Below are positions 26,980 through 36,691 of a DNA stretch of 64,000 bases, in pieces. This stretch comes from Demequina lutea (lineage in GTDB: Bacteria; Actinomycetota; Actinomycetes; Actinomycetales; Demequinaceae): NCBI RefSeq assembly GCF_013409005.1, contig NZ_JACBZO010000001.1, positions 1,860,001-1,924,000 of the forward strand, read 5' to 3'. The notes under the pieces are model-generated. The model was given only the letters and a program-made list of their open reading frames with translations. It ran no database searches and was not told the origin of the DNA. Position 1 is the first letter of the stretch, and the number at the start of each line of letters is the position of its first letter. Position numbers and translations under genes: made by a program.

Positions 26980-27612
26980 ATGAGCGAGGATTCCGCCGCC
27001 GTGCCGGCACCAGTGTCATCACCCGAGGCGGAGCCGACGTTCGCTTTGGAGGCGGGCGGCACGCCCGCGTTCGCTCCCTACACGGCCCCCTACACCGCTC
27101 ACGAATCGCCCCGAGAGGCCGATGCCCTACGGCCCAAGCCGACGCGTCGGCGTCTGCGCTGGTTGTGGTGGACGGCGGGTTCGCTCGCGGTCGCCTCGCT
27201 CGCGGGCCTGTGCGTGTACTTGGCGGTGGTTGCCCATGAGTGGAGCAATCGCGTGGACGACCTCACTGCGATCTCTCAAGACCTCGGTACCCAGGTCGCG
27301 GACCAGACCGCCGCACGGAAGACCGCCGAGGCGCACGCGGCCGTGCTGCAGTCTCAACTCGACACCGCAACCACGCGGATCTCGACCCTCGCCAACGATG
27401 AGGCGAACGCCGTCGACCACGAGGCCGTCTGGATCAACCTGGTCGACTCCATGGTCACCTGCGCCGACCAGCGCCAGCGAGTGATCGACGCCTACATCCA
27501 GGGCACTGGCTTCAGGGGCCTGAGCAACGCCGGTTACGCCGCCGAGATCACCACCTATTGCAACGGCATCAAGAACGACTACACCAACTTCAAGGCGGAG
27601 ATCGGCAAATGA
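26980..27612 (+). CDS. Membrane-anchored coiled-coil protein, module copy 2
   Basis: 210 aa from ATG 26980. The order is that of the gene at 25467: a cytoplasmic head of about 60 residues, one transmembrane helix (LWWTAGSLAVASLAGLCVYL), a shorter coiled coil (AISQDLGTQVADQTAARKTA) and a C-terminal domain with two Cys (MVTCADQRQ and TTYCNGIK). Sequence identity with copy 1 is low outside this layout. Its stop overlaps the next protease start in ATGA (27609-27612). Function unknown. Confidence 0.8.
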   Translation: MSEDSAAVPAPVSSPEAEPTFALEAGGTPAFAPYTAPYTAHESPREADALRPKPTRRRLRWLWWTAGSLAVASLAGLCVYLAVVAHEWSNRVDDLTAISQDLGTQVADQTAARKTAEAHAAVLQSQLDTATTRISTLANDEANAVDHEAVWINLVDSMVTCADQRQRVIDAYIQGTGFRGLSNAGYAAEITTYCNGIKNDYTNFKAEIGK

Positions 27613-28325
27613 GGCTCGCTGTTGGCGCGGGCGCGATCCTCGCAGCGGCAGCAGTTGCCGCGTGCGGCGTCATCCCCGCACCTCCAGGTCCGCTCAAGAC
27701 CACATTCATTCCAGAAGCCACCCCCGTGGCCGCGACCGCCACCCCCTCATCGGACGGATTCACGACAGAGCAACACCTGGCCGTGCGAATCCGCGTCGCC
27801 ACGTGCCAAGGCTGGGCCACCGGTTCGGGTTGGATCCTCAACTCGCACGAGGTGATCACGAACAGACACGTCGCGGAGGGCGCGACGCACATCGAGGTGA
27901 CGACCTACGACGGCCACGACTACGTGGTCAACTCCTCGCTGATCGCCAAGACCCCCGACCTGGCACTTCTCAACCTGGACGATGTCTTTACCGAGTCGGC
28001 GACGATGGCCGAGATCGTACCCACCAACGGCGCTCCGATGACGGTTGTCGGGTACCCATTGGGCCAGGCGCTCACGGTCGCGCAGGGTCACTTCATCGGC
28101 ACCGAGGTCGACTCTTTGGGCGATTCCGGTCAAAACGTGTGGCTGATTAACGCGCACATCGACCACGGAAGCTCCGGCTCCCCCGTCTACGACGCGGCCG
28201 GAAAGGTCGTCGCGATCGTCTACGCGGGCGATCCCGAGTGGGATGCCCTCGCGTGGCCGGCGTCGTCGCTCCAGGGGCTCCTGGATGACCCGACGGGCTG
28301 GACGAACAACTCCGCCGCCTGCTAG
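27609..28325 (+). CDS. Trypsin-like serine protease lipoprotein, module copy 2
   Basis: 238 aa from ATG 27609. Lipobox AVAAC (Cys19). Triad: His87 in VITNRHVAEG, Asp117 in KTPDLALL, Ser189 in DHGSSGSPVY. One Cys at residue 66 and a Cys as the very last residue mirror the Cys pair of copy 1. It shares VTTYDG and VGYPLG/IGYPLG blocks with copy 1, so the two are paralogues. It ends 7 bp before the convergent sseB-family gene. Confidence 0.88.
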   Translation: MRLAVGAGAILAAAAVAACGVIPAPPGPLKTTFIPEATPVAATATPSSDGFTTEQHLAVRIRVATCQGWATGSGWILNSHEVITNRHVAEGATHIEVTTYDGHDYVVNSSLIAKTPDLALLNLDDVFTESATMAEIVPTNGAPMTVVGYPLGQALTVAQGHFIGTEVDSLGDSGQNVWLINAHIDHGSSGSPVYDAAGKVVAIVYAGDPEWDALAWPASSLQGLLDDPTGWTNNSAAC

Positions 28326-28332
28326 GGCGTGT

Positions 28333-29076
28333 CTACGCGGTCGCGAGCCTCAGCTCGAGGCTATCGACGCGATCCGCGATGACGGCCGACGCGGCGAGGG
28401 CCTCATGGACGTTCCGCACCGCATCGTCGAGCCCTGCGCGGTCGAGCCCCGGCTCGAGAGAAAGCACCACGGCCACCTCCGCCCCGCGCCCTGGCAGTGC
28501 ATCCACCGCGCGCACGACGCCCGCCACCGGTATCGCGTCGGCGATAGCGTCCCTGACCTCGGCAACCACCGCGCCATCGACGACGGCGGGTCGCCACGGC
28601 TCCCCCTTGCCGAGCGCCCACACGGCGGGTCGCGGAATCAGCACGGTCTCCATCCCTGGGTTCAGGATGAGCACACTCCAGCCCTCCGCCACCGCGGCGA
28701 GCGCCGCGCGCGGCCCCTCTGCGGGAATGGGGCGGGCGTCGGCATTCCAGGCACGCATCGCATCCACGTCGGTGAAGATCGGTAGCGCCATGCGCCCGTC
28801 CGGTGCCTGCAGCGCCACCACCCCCGTCGAAGCCACGTGGTCTTGTTCCACGCCATGCTTGCCGACGACGCGCTCCTCGCCCTCGGCGACGACCGGCACC
28901 AACACGCGCGCGTAGGCAAGAGAGTCGACCACCTCCGCGAGGGGCGCCTTGCCGCGAGAGAAACGAATGAGCGACTGGGCCAGGTGGGCATCGGCGCTGC
29001 CGTCGTCGTCCGCGAAGACGGACGCGGGGATCTCCTTGAGGGGGTCGCCCTGCGCCCAGTCCTCGTGATCCGTCAT
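28333..29076 (-). CDS. SseB-family protein
   Basis: 247 aa. Family blocks: LAEVVDSLAYARVLVPVVAE, ALPIFTDVDAMRAWNADARP, and AALAAVAEGWSVLILNPG. The N-terminal SseB domain is followed by a C-terminal domain with RNVHEALAASAVIADRVDSL. Function is not established in actinobacteria. It is usually found between hisA/priA and DUF1844-infC; here the protease modules and a lipoprotein gene are inserted into that order. Confidence 0.85.
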   Translation of the reverse strand: MTDHEDWAQGDPLKEIPASVFADDDGSADAHLAQSLIRFSRGKAPLAEVVDSLAYARVLVPVVAEGEERVVGKHGVEQDHVASTGVVALQAPDGRMALPIFTDVDAMRAWNADARPIPAEGPRAALAAVAEGWSVLILNPGMETVLIPRPAVWALGKGEPWRPAVVDGAVVAEVRDAIADAIPVAGVVRAVDALPGRGAEVAVVLSLEPGLDRAGLDDAVRNVHEALAASAVIADRVDSLELRLATA

Positions 29077-29105
29077 GGCTCCAGCCTACTGAGCCCCGCT
29101 GACAG

Positions 29106-29714
29106 TCAGGCCAGACCCGCGGCGGCCTTGAGGTCATCCAGGACGCCCGTGGGCGGCCGCAGCGACCCTTGCACCAGGCGTGGGTCATCGGAGTGGCCGG
29201 CCGCGACCGTGAATGGGTCCTCGGTCAGACGCGTCCAGCGACATCCGTACTCGTCGATCGTCGCTCCCCACACCTCATCGCCCACCTGGAACGCCACGAG
29301 CCACCGTGGGCCAAGGTCGGCCGTACAGACCATGCCGTCGGGAAAGACGGTGAGGTCGTTGAGCAGGCCGGCCACGACGTCCAGCCCCGCGCCCTCAAGC
29401 CGCTTCGGTTCACCGTCGCGAGACCACACCCAGTCCGACGGATGGTTGACGGCCGTCCCAGCGTCTTTCTGTATGTACTTGCACAGCCACGCGGCCGAAG
29501 CCTTAGGAAGATCAGGCGCGTCTGTTGCGAGGTCCCAGGACTCGGTCGAGCCCTCGGGCAGCGGTGGCAACTCCTCGGGACACACCCGGGCGGGTGTCGC
29601 GAAGGTCTGAGTCGGTGCCGGCGCCTCGGAATCGCCATTGTCTCCCGTGCAACCAGCAAGTGCGAGAGCCGCCGAAGCCATGACGAATGTTGCGACCGTG
29701 CGCGCGATCCCCAT
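29106..29714 (-). CDS. Putative lipoprotein of unknown function
   Basis: 202 aa from ATG 29714; the open frame extends to 29756, but the signal peptide starts at MGIARTVATFVMASA. The lipobox is LALAGC, followed by an Asp/Glu/Pro-rich linker (TGDNGDSEAPAPTQTFATPA). The mature part contains three Cys and has Trp-rich segments. Family not recognised. It lies between hisA and sseB on the same strand. Confidence 0.75.
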   Translation of the reverse strand: MGIARTVATFVMASAALALAGCTGDNGDSEAPAPTQTFATPARVCPEELPPLPEGSTESWDLATDAPDLPKASAAWLCKYIQKDAGTAVNHPSDWVWSRDGEPKRLEGAGLDVVAGLLNDLTVFPDGMVCTADLGPRWLVAFQVGDEVWGATIDEYGCRWTRLTEDPFTVAAGHSDDPRLVQGSLRPPTGVLDDLKAAAGLA

Positions 29715-29829
29715 GTGCCCTCCCCCATCGACGATGCGTAGATGCCGGTCTCTCACATTAACGCTCGGAGTGCTTCCCGCGTTGGGTCACGCAAGCCCTG
29801 GCTAGCGAGAATGCTGGGCAACGAAAACT

Positions 29830-30567
29830 CTAGGGTCGGCCCGCGACGTCGAGCGCCTGCGGCAGCGTGAAGTTCCCGTTGTACAACGCCTTGCCAACGA
29901 TCGCGCCCTCGACGCCCAAGGGAGTAAGGGTGCGGATGGCCTCGATGTCGGCGAGCGAGCTCACGCCACCGGAGGCCACCACGGGCGCCTTGGTGGCCGC
30001 GCACATCTGCGCGAGCAGCTCGAGGTTGGGGCCATTGAGCATGCCGTCCTTGTTGACGTCGGTGACCACGTATCGCGAGCAGCCCGCGGCGTCGAGGCGC
30101 GCGAGCACCTCCCACAGGTCGCCGCCCTCCTTGGTCCACCCGCGAGCCGCCAGCGTCGTGCCGCGCACGTCGAGGCCCACGGCCACACGGTCGCCGTAGC
30201 GATCGATGGCCGATGCGGTCCACTCGGGGTTCTCGAGCGCGGCCGTACCCAGGTTCACGCGGGCGCAGCCCGTGGCCATGGCGCGCTCGAGGCTTTCGTC
30301 GTCGCGGATGCCGCCCGACATCTCAACCCTGACGTCCACTGCCTTGACCACCTGCGCCAGGAGCTCGGCGTTCGAGCCGCGACCGAACGCCGCGTCGAGG
30401 TCAACCAAGTGAATCCACTCGGCTCCACCCCTGACCCAGTCGAGGGCCGCGCTGAGCGGGTCGCCGTATCCCGTCTCGGAGCCGGCTGCACCCTGCGTGA
30501 GGCGCACGGCCTGCCCGTCGGCCACGTCGACGGCGGGAAGAAGCTCGAGGCGGGGCAGGTCGGTCAT
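29830..30567 (-). CDS. priA: Phosphoribosyl isomerase HisA/PriA
   Basis: 245 aa (beta-alpha)8 barrel: [20 protein letters not shown] at the N-terminus with the catalytic Asp, [17 protein letters not shown], and [15 protein letters not shown] with the second catalytic Asp. The segment [14 protein letters not shown] matches actinobacterial PriA, which also does the TrpF reaction in tryptophan synthesis; bifunctionality is inference. Last his gene of this cluster, separated from hisH by 358 bp. No hisF follows it, unlike many actinobacterial clusters. Confidence 0.93.
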   Translation of the reverse strand: MTDLPRLELLPAVDVADGQAVRLTQGAAGSETGYGDPLSAALDWVRGGAEWIHLVDLDAAFGRGSNAELLAQVVKAVDVRVEMSGGIRDDESLERAMATGCARVNLGTAALENPEWTASAIDRYGDRVAVGLDVRGTTLAARGWTKEGGDLWEVLARLDAAGCSRYVVTDVNKDGMLNGPNLELLAQMCAATKAPVVASGGVSSLADIEAIRTLTPLGVEGAIVGKALYNGNFTLPQALDVAGRP

Positions 30568-30925
30568 GTCTCTCCTTGGGCGGGGCCGGGCGGGCGCCCG
30601 GCGTCGCGGTGCGGGTGGTGCGGGTGGTGCAGGCGGTGCAGGCGGTGCGGGGCGGCACAGCGTTGATCCGCAGCGGGCTGAACTGCGTCATGCGGATCTA
30701 AGGGTACCGGCGCAGCCCATGAGTGCCGTTCCGCGCCTGGCTCGGGAGGCCTGCCGCTCGCCCTCGTCAAAAACTCACTACCAGATTGACTTGGACGAGC
30801 GCATTCAGGAGTGCGCCGGAAGGTCAACGTCGCGCCAGTAGTGAGTTATCGACGCGACGCAGATCCCGCGCCAACCGAAATCGCCCCGCGCACGCCGAGG
30901 CCACCCCGCGCCCGGAGGCATCGGC
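30568..30925. other. 358-bp gap between hisH and priA with repeats and palindromes
   Basis: Holds a run of 9-bp GCGGGTGGT/GCAGGCGGT units (about 30607-30654) and a long inverted repeat (30772-30847, listed separately). No gene seen. Confidence 0.6.
30772..30847. repeat. Long interrupted inverted repeat between hisH and priA
   Basis: AACTCACTAC (30772-30781) and GTAGTGAGTT (30838-30847) are perfect inverted arms. Partial similarity continues inward (ATTGACTTGGAC against a GACGTTGACC-type complement). The centre has a small hairpin GCGCA/TGCGC. It could be a bidirectional terminator-like structure, a regulator site or a small mobile repeat. Confidence 0.6.
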
Positions 30926-31573
30926 TCAGAGTGTGGCAACCCAGTTGCGCAGCAGTTGCAACCCAGCTTCACCCGACTTTTCGGGGTGGAACTGCGTGGC
31001 GCACAGGGGCCCGTTCTCGACGGCCGCGACGAAGCGGTCGGCATTGGCGCCATCCCCCGCCTCCGACCAGGTCACGAGCGGTCGCTTGAGCCTGCCCGTG
31101 TCGTCGTGTTCAAGCGGGAACTCGCGCGCGCCATACGAGTGCACAAAGTAGAAGCGCTCGTCCTCGACTCCTTTGAATAGCACTGTCTCGGCTGGTGGCG
31201 TCACCTGCGCCCAACCCATGTTGGGGATCACGGGGGCCTGCAACAGCTCGATCGTGCCGGGCCACTCGTGCAGGCCTGCCGCCTCCTCGCCGTGCTCGAC
31301 GCCGCGCTCGAACATGATCTGCATCCCCACGCAGATGCCCAGCACCGGGCGGCCTCCTGCGAGGCGCCTGCCGACGATTTGGTCGCCTCGGGCGGCGCGC
31401 AGGCCCTCCATGCACGCGGCGAATGCGCCCACGCCTGGCACTACCAGTCCGTCGGCGTTCTCGGCCGTAGCGCGATCGGAGGTAAGGGTGACATCGGCGC
31501 CTACGTGCTCGAGCGCGCGCACCGCAGAGCGGACGTTGCCAAAGCCGTAGTCGAAGACGGTGACGGTGGGCAT
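30926..31573 (-). CDS. hisH: Imidazole glycerol phosphate synthase, glutamine amidotransferase subunit
   Basis: 215 aa class I glutamine amidotransferase: [20 protein letters not shown] at the start, VVPGVGAF, nucleophile Cys in [12 protein letters not shown], and the His-Glu pair in [13 protein letters not shown]. It supplies ammonia to HisF, which is not in this window. Same strand as hisB and hisC. The next gene upstream is the conserved 157-aa protein. Confidence 0.96.
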   Translation of the reverse strand: MPTVTVFDYGFGNVRSAVRALEHVGADVTLTSDRATAENADGLVVPGVGAFAACMEGLRAARGDQIVGRRLAGGRPVLGICVGMQIMFERGVEHGEEAAGLHEWPGTIELLQAPVIPNMGWAQVTPPAETVLFKGVEDERFYFVHSYGAREFPLEHDDTGRLKRPLVTWSEAGDGANADRFVAAVENGPLCATQFHPEKSGEAGLQLLRNWVATL

Positions 31574-31582
31574 GCGGCAATT

Positions 31583-32056
31583 CTACGGACGCTGGCGCTT
31601 GGCTAACTTCGCCGACGCCCGCAGCAGCCGGAACGCCGCAAACCTGCCCATGTGGGCATCGAACACCTTGTCGGGGTGGGTGGCGGCGACATCATCGATC
31701 GTTTGCGCGCCGGACATGATGGTGCTGACCACTCCCGGTGCCTCGTTAAGGATCAGGCCCGGAGCCTGCGTGTCCCCGCGCTCGCCCGCGAGGTACCGCC
31801 ACGCCGTAATCTGACCGTCGCGCCTCACGAGGGCGACGAGCGGCGCGTCCTTGGCAAAGTTCGAGATGATGGCGGCCGCGGCGTGAAGCGCGCGGTCCGA
31901 CGGGTCGTCAAGCACCGCGAGCGTGCCCGCCGAGTTCTCGAGAACCCGGCCCTTGATGCCATTGACGCCGAACAGCGCGGCCAGCACCTTCCCATTGGGG
32001 ATCGGCGTGAGCAGCGCCGCAGTAGCCGCGGACGTCGAAGGAAAGTCATCGCTCAC
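31583..32056 (-). CDS. Conserved protein of the his cluster, unknown function
   Basis: 157 aa from GTG 32056 with GGAG 5 nt upstream; the ORF extends to 32113, but that part overlaps hisB. It contains ALFGVNGIKGRVLENSAGTL, then ALHAAAAIISNFAKDAPLVA, and a basic C-terminus (RASAKLAKRQRP). No motif recognised. It lies between hisB and hisH, a position where many Micrococcales carry a small hypothetical gene, and is probably co-transcribed with them. Confidence 0.75.
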   Translation of the reverse strand: MSDDFPSTSAATAALLTPIPNGKVLAALFGVNGIKGRVLENSAGTLAVLDDPSDRALHAAAAIISNFAKDAPLVALVRRDGQITAWRYLAGERGDTQAPGLILNEAPGVVSTIMSGAQTIDDVAATHPDKVFDAHMGRFAAFRLLRASAKLAKRQRP

Positions 32057-32069
32057 GGCTTCTCCACTT

Positions 32070-32684
32070 CTACAAGGCGCCCTTCGTGGACGGAATGCCA
32101 GTGACCCGGGCATCGGGAGCTACGGCGGCCCGCAGCGCCCGCGCAAGGGCCTTGAACTGGGCCTCGACGATGTGGTGCGGATCGCGCCCCGCGAGCACCC
32201 GCATGTGCACGCAAACCCCGGCGTGGTGGGCGATCGACTCCAAGGCGTGCGCCGTAAGCGAACCCGCGAAGTTGCCCCCGATGAGGTGCGTTGCCTGGCC
32301 TGCAGGCTCGCCGGTGTGCACAAAGTAGGGACGTCCCGAGACGTCGACGACGCACTGGGCGAGGGCCTCGTCAAGCGGAACCATCGCGTCGCCAAACCGC
32401 GAGATGCCCGCCTTATCGCCGAGCGCTTGCTTGAGGGCCTCGCCGATGCAGATCGCGACGTCCTCGACCGTGTGGTGCGAATCGATGTGCACATCGCCCG
32501 TGGCCTGGACCTTGAGGTCCATGAGCGAGTGTTTGCCGAGCGCCGTGAGCATGTGGTCGTAGAACGGCACGCCCGTGCTGATCTCGGTGACTCCCGAACC
32601 GTCGAGGTCGAGTTCAACCAGGACGCTCGACTCGCTCGTGGCGCGCTCGACGCGGCCCGTGCGTCCGGTGCCGTTGCTAGTCAT
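32070..32684 (-). CDS. hisB: Imidazoleglycerol-phosphate dehydratase
   Basis: 204 aa monofunctional dehydratase. The metal-binding repeats are [17 protein letters not shown] and [20 protein letters not shown], plus [13 protein letters not shown] and [15 protein letters not shown]. It lacks the phosphatase domain of enterobacterial HisB, as expected in actinobacteria. The stop-start junction with hisC overlaps (32681-32684). Confidence 0.97.
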   Translation of the reverse strand: MTSNGTGRTGRVERATSESSVLVELDLDGSGVTEISTGVPFYDHMLTALGKHSLMDLKVQATGDVHIDSHHTVEDVAICIGEALKQALGDKAGISRFGDAMVPLDEALAQCVVDVSGRPYFVHTGEPAGQATHLIGGNFAGSLTAHALESIAHHAGVCVHMRVLAGRDPHHIVEAQFKALARALRAAVAPDARVTGIPSTKGAL

Positions 32685-33775
32685 GAGGTGACCTCCAGGA
32701 GTGCGTTGCGGAACATCGCCATTTCCCTCGCGGTGCCGATCGTGACACGCATCCAGCCCTCCGGGCCAACGACGCGGATGAGCACTCCGCGATCGAGCAG
32801 GCCCCTGAACACGGCGTCGCGGTCCTTCAGCGGTCCAAAATAGGCGAAATTGGCGTCCGTCTCGGGCACCGTGTATCCCTGGGCGCGTAGCCAGTCGACG
32901 GTATCGTCGCGCTCGGCTCGGATCTCGTCCACCTGTGCCTGGAGCTCCAAGTGGTGAGCGAGAGCGGCGCGAGCGGCCGCCTGAGTGATCGAACTCAAGT
33001 GATACGGCAAGCGCACAACCGTCAGCGCGTTGACCACCTCTCGACTCGCCGCAAGATAGCCCAAACGCCCGCCTGCAAGGCCAAACGCCTTCGACATCGT
33101 GCGAGTGACCACCAGGTGCGGGGTCTCCGGCAAGAGCGAGGCCGCGCTCGGCACTCCCCTGCGCCGGAACTCCGCGTAAGCCTCATCGACCACGAGCACA
33201 CTGCCGCCGGGCACCTCGGCGCACGCGGCCGCGAGCGCCTTGACGTCGTCCAACGCAAGGGCGGTGCCGCTTGGGTTATTCGGGCTCGCCACGATCACGA
33301 GCGTCGGCTTGTGTTCCCTGATCGCGGCGACTGACAGGTCGATATCGAGGTGGAAGTCCTCGCGGCGCGGGAGGCTCAAATACTCCGTGAGGGTGTCGCG
33401 CGCGTACTCGGGGTACATCGAATACGTGGGCGAGAACGTGAGTGTGATGCGACCCGGCCCACCGAAGGCTTGGTGCAGGTGCAGCATCACCTCGTTGGAG
33501 CCGTTGGCCGCCCAAATGTTGTGGGGCTCAAGGAAGTCAACGTGACTCTCGGCGCCCAGATAGCGAGCCAAGTCGACGCGCAAAGCCATGAAATCGCGGT
33601 CGGGATACCGGTTCAGCCCCCTGGCCGCCTTGTGCACGGCATTGGCGATCGCGTCAACAACGGCAGGCGGGGGTGAATATGGGTTCTCATTGACGTTCAG
33701 CCTGGCGGCCACCTCCTCTTGAGGTGCTCCGTACGGTGACAGTCCCTTGAGTTCTGGGCGCAGCGGCAAGGTCAT
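32681..33775 (-). CDS. hisC: Histidinol-phosphate aminotransferase
   Basis: 364 aa, class II PLP aminotransferase. [18 protein letters not shown] near the N-terminus; [19 protein letters not shown] (cofactor-phosphate region); [19 protein letters not shown]; and the PLP lysine in [15 protein letters not shown]. It converts imidazole acetol phosphate to histidinol phosphate. Between hisD (35 bp away) and hisB (4-bp overlap). Confidence 0.96.
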   Translation of the reverse strand: MTLPLRPELKGLSPYGAPQEEVAARLNVNENPYSPPPAVVDAIANAVHKAARGLNRYPDRDFMALRVDLARYLGAESHVDFLEPHNIWAANGSNEVMLHLHQAFGGPGRITLTFSPTYSMYPEYARDTLTEYLSLPRREDFHLDIDLSVAAIREHKPTLVIVASPNNPSGTALALDDVKALAAACAEVPGGSVLVVDEAYAEFRRRGVPSAASLLPETPHLVVTRTMSKAFGLAGGRLGYLAASREVVNALTVVRLPYHLSSITQAAARAALAHHLELQAQVDEIRAERDDTVDWLRAQGYTVPETDANFAYFGPLKDRDAVFRGLLDRGVLIRVVGPEGWMRVTIGTAREMAMFRNALLEVTS

Positions 33776-33810
33776 GGGCGTGAGTCTACTGGCGCGCTGA
33801 GGGCCGATGC

Positions 33811-35139
33811 TCAGTCGCTCGTCGGACTGAGCCGCGCGGCGATCGCCTCGCCGTGGGCGGGAAGGTCCTCGGCGTTCGCGAGCGCAATTACCTTGTGGCC
33901 CACCTGGGCCAGTGCGGCCTCGTCGTACTCGATCACGGAGACCGCCCGCAGAAAGCTCGTGACGCCCAGGCCGCTCGCGAATCGCGCGGTGCCTCCCGTG
34001 GGGAGGACGTGATTGGAACCGGCCATGTAGTCGCCCAAGGGGACCGGGCTGTAGGGCCCCACGAAGATCGCTCCCGCGTTGCGAATGCGGCCCGCGACGG
34101 CTGCCGCGTCGCGGGTGTGGATCTCAAGGTGCTCGGCGCCATACGCGTCGGCCACCCTGATGGACTGCTCCAGATTGTCGGTGAGGATGATCGCGCTCTG
34201 GACTCCGCCGAGGGCCTCCTTGGCTCGCACGTCGTGTTTGGTCACCCCCACGATGCTCGCGAGCCTTTCGCCCACCGCTTCGGCCAGTTCTGCGCTGTCG
34301 GTGATGAGGACCGAGCCCGCCATAGGGTCGTGCTCCGCTTGGCTGAGGAGGTCATACGCGATGAAGCCCGGGTTTGCGGAATCGTCCGCGATGACGGCGA
34401 TCTCCGTCGGACCCGCTTCCGAGTCGATCCCCACGGTGCCATTGACCGCGCGCTTCGCGGCGGCCACATAGACGTTTCCCGGCCCGGTGATCACGTCAAC
34501 CGGATCGCACAGCACAGAGCCGTCCGTGCGGGTCGCCCCATACGCGAGCATGCCGATCGCCTGAGCCCCGCCGACCGCGTAGACCTCGGTCACCCCGAGC
34601 AGCGCGCACGCCGCGAGGATCGAGGGGTGCGGGGCGCCTGCGAAGGCCTTCTGTGGCGGCGTCGTGACCGCGATTTCGGTCACGCCCGCGGCCTGTGCGG
34701 CCACCACGTTCATGACCACCGAACTGGGGTAGACGGCCAGCCCTCCCGGCACGTAGAGCCCCACACGCGCCACGGGCACCCAGCGCTGGCTCACGCGCGC
34801 ACCCGGCGCAAGGTCGACGCTGACGGCAGGAGGCACCGTGGCCTCGTGGAACTGGCGCACCCGGCGGATGGCCTCTTCCAGGCTCTCCCGCACCGCGGGG
34901 TCGAGCGTCGCCAGCGCGGACTCGATGTCGGCGGGCGCGATTCGCAGGTTCGCTGGCGATCCGCTGTCAAAGCGGTCGCCGTACTCACGGAGCGCGACCT
35001 CTCCCCTGGCGCGCACATCGGCCAGAATGGGGCGCACGGTTTCGAGCGCGGCATCGATGTCTATCTCGGCGCGCGGCACCACCTCCAGGAGCTGCCTGGT
35101 GGACAGGTTCTGACCTCGAATATCGATGCGCCTCAACAC
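33811..35139 (-). CDS. hisD: Histidinol dehydrogenase
   Basis: 442 aa from GTG 35139; the open frame extends to 35340 but lacks family similarity there, while RRIDIRGQNLS is the normal N-terminus. Conserved blocks: VGLYVPGGLAVYPSSVVMNV, YAVGGAQAIGMLAYG, DVITGPGNVYVAAAKR, LSQAEHDPMAGSVL and AEHLEIHT. It catalyses the last two NAD-dependent oxidations to histidine with a zinc ion. First gene of the his operon. Confidence 0.96.
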   Translation of the reverse strand: MLRRIDIRGQNLSTRQLLEVVPRAEIDIDAALETVRPILADVRARGEVALREYGDRFDSGSPANLRIAPADIESALATLDPAVRESLEEAIRRVRQFHEATVPPAVSVDLAPGARVSQRWVPVARVGLYVPGGLAVYPSSVVMNVVAAQAAGVTEIAVTTPPQKAFAGAPHPSILAACALLGVTEVYAVGGAQAIGMLAYGATRTDGSVLCDPVDVITGPGNVYVAAAKRAVNGTVGIDSEAGPTEIAVIADDSANPGFIAYDLLSQAEHDPMAGSVLITDSAELAEAVGERLASIVGVTKHDVRAKEALGGVQSAIILTDNLEQSIRVADAYGAEHLEIHTRDAAAVAGRIRNAGAIFVGPYSPVPLGDYMAGSNHVLPTGGTARFASGLGVTSFLRAVSVIEYDEAALAQVGHKVIALANAEDLPAHGEAIAARLSPTSD

Positions 35140-35267
35140 GCCCGCCAGCCTACCGGCGACAGCCGCTCGTCCCCGTCCTTGAGCGCGCCACCGGTACGCA
35201 TCGGCCACTGAGCAAACTCCCAGGATGCTCTGACGGAGTTCACAGCGACCCTGCAAAGACTGTTCGC

Positions 35268-36656
35268 ATGGCCGAAGCAAAGTACGGCGCGCCCTCCGGC
35301 GCATTCCAACCTCACGACGAGGTGCACGGCCTGCGTGCATCAGCGGGTCCGGTTCTTGATTTGGTGATCCCTGTTTTCAATGAGGTGGCGGGGCTTGAGG
35401 CTTCGGTTCGGGCTGTGTGTGCCTATCTCGAGGACACGTTGCCGTTCACGTGGCGGGTGACGATCGCCGATAACGCGTCGACGGATGGCACCCATGCGGT
35501 TGCCGGGCGTCTTGCCGCCGAGCTGCCGCAGGTTCGGGTGGTCCGCCTTGAGGCGAAGGGTCGCGGTCGGGCCCTCAGCACGGTGTGGTCTACGTCGGAT
35601 GCCCAGGTGTTGGCGTATTGCGACGTGGACCTCTCGACCAACCTGTCCGCACTGCTGCCCCTCGTGGCCCCGCTTGTTTCTGGCCACTCCCATGTGGCGA
35701 TCGGCACACGTCTGGCACGCTCCTCCCGGGTGGTGCGCGGGCCCAAGCGCGAATTCATCTCCCGCTCCTACAACCTCCTGTTGCGCACCTCGCTTGCCGC
35801 ACGGTTCTCCGACGCACAATGCGGGTTCAAGGCCATCCGTGCCGATGTGGCCCGCGAGTTACTCCCGCTCGTCCAGGACACCGGATGGTTCTTCGACACC
35901 GAACTCCTGGTGCTGGCCGAGCGGGCCGGGCTGCGCATCCACGAGGTCCCCGTCGACTGGGTCGACGACCCCGACTCGCGCGTCGACATCGTCGCCACCG
36001 CCATGGCGGACCTCAAGGGTGTTATTCGCGTGGGCCGCGAACTGATGAGCGGAGCGCTGCCGCTTCGCGAAATCGGTCAACACCTGCCGCTCGTCGGAGA
36101 CTCGCAAACACGCATCGTCCAAGGCGTCGTCGTGCCTCCCGACGCGCCCCCACAAACCGCGCTGTTGCACCAGCTCGTACGGTTCGCGGTCGTCGGCATC
36201 GCCTCAACCCTCGCGTTCGCGTTGCTCTTCCTCCTGCTGCGCGGCCCCATGGGCGCTCAGGCGGCGAATTTCAGCGCGCTCCTGCTGACCGCGATTGCGA
36301 ACACGGCCGCGAACAGGCGAGTGACGTTCGGGTTCCGCGGTTCGACAAACGCGGCCCGCCATCAAGGCCAAGGCCTGCTCGTGTTCTTCTTCGGCTGGGC
36401 ACTCACCTCCGGCTCCCTCGCACTTCTCACTGCAACGGCACCCACGGCACCCCACTCCGTTGAACTCGCCGTCCTCGTCATCGCCAACCTCGCAGCGACC
36501 GTGCTGCGCTTCGTCCTCCTGAGGCGTTGGGTCTTCCGCCCCCGCCCAGCGGCCACCCCCACCGGCGCCCGCGCCACCCTTGAACCGACCGGCGCGCGCG
36601 CCGAGACTCACCTCACCGAAGGAGCACTCCGATTACTGCTACCCCCCGCGCCGTAG
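35268..36656 (+). CDS. Family 2 glycosyltransferase fused to a GtrA-like membrane domain
   Basis: 462 aa. Residues 25-240 are a GT2 catalytic domain like dolichyl/polyprenyl-phosphate mannosyl- or glucosyltransferases: DLVIPVFNEVAGLEASVRAV, IADNASTDGTH, and CDVDLSTNL (DxD). GWFFDTELLVLAERAG follows. Residues 300-430 form four membrane helices of the GtrA family (LLHQLVRFAVVGIASTLAFA; NRRVTFGFRG). It should charge a polyprenyl phosphate with sugar and help move it across the membrane for the GT39-type enzyme encoded next. It diverges from hisD. Confidence 0.9.
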   Translation: MAEAKYGAPSGAFQPHDEVHGLRASAGPVLDLVIPVFNEVAGLEASVRAVCAYLEDTLPFTWRVTIADNASTDGTHAVAGRLAAELPQVRVVRLEAKGRGRALSTVWSTSDAQVLAYCDVDLSTNLSALLPLVAPLVSGHSHVAIGTRLARSSRVVRGPKREFISRSYNLLLRTSLAARFSDAQCGFKAIRADVARELLPLVQDTGWFFDTELLVLAERAGLRIHEVPVDWVDDPDSRVDIVATAMADLKGVIRVGRELMSGALPLREIGQHLPLVGDSQTRIVQGVVVPPDAPPQTALLHQLVRFAVVGIASTLAFALLFLLLRGPMGAQAANFSALLLTAIANTAANRRVTFGFRGSTNAARHQGQGLLVFFFGWALTSGSLALLTATAPTAPHSVELAVLVIANLAATVLRFVLLRRWVFRPRPAATPTGARATLEPTGARAETHLTEGALRLLLPPAP

Positions 36657-36691
36657 CCCTCGAAGGCGAAGCGCCGTCGCCGGTCCTACGC

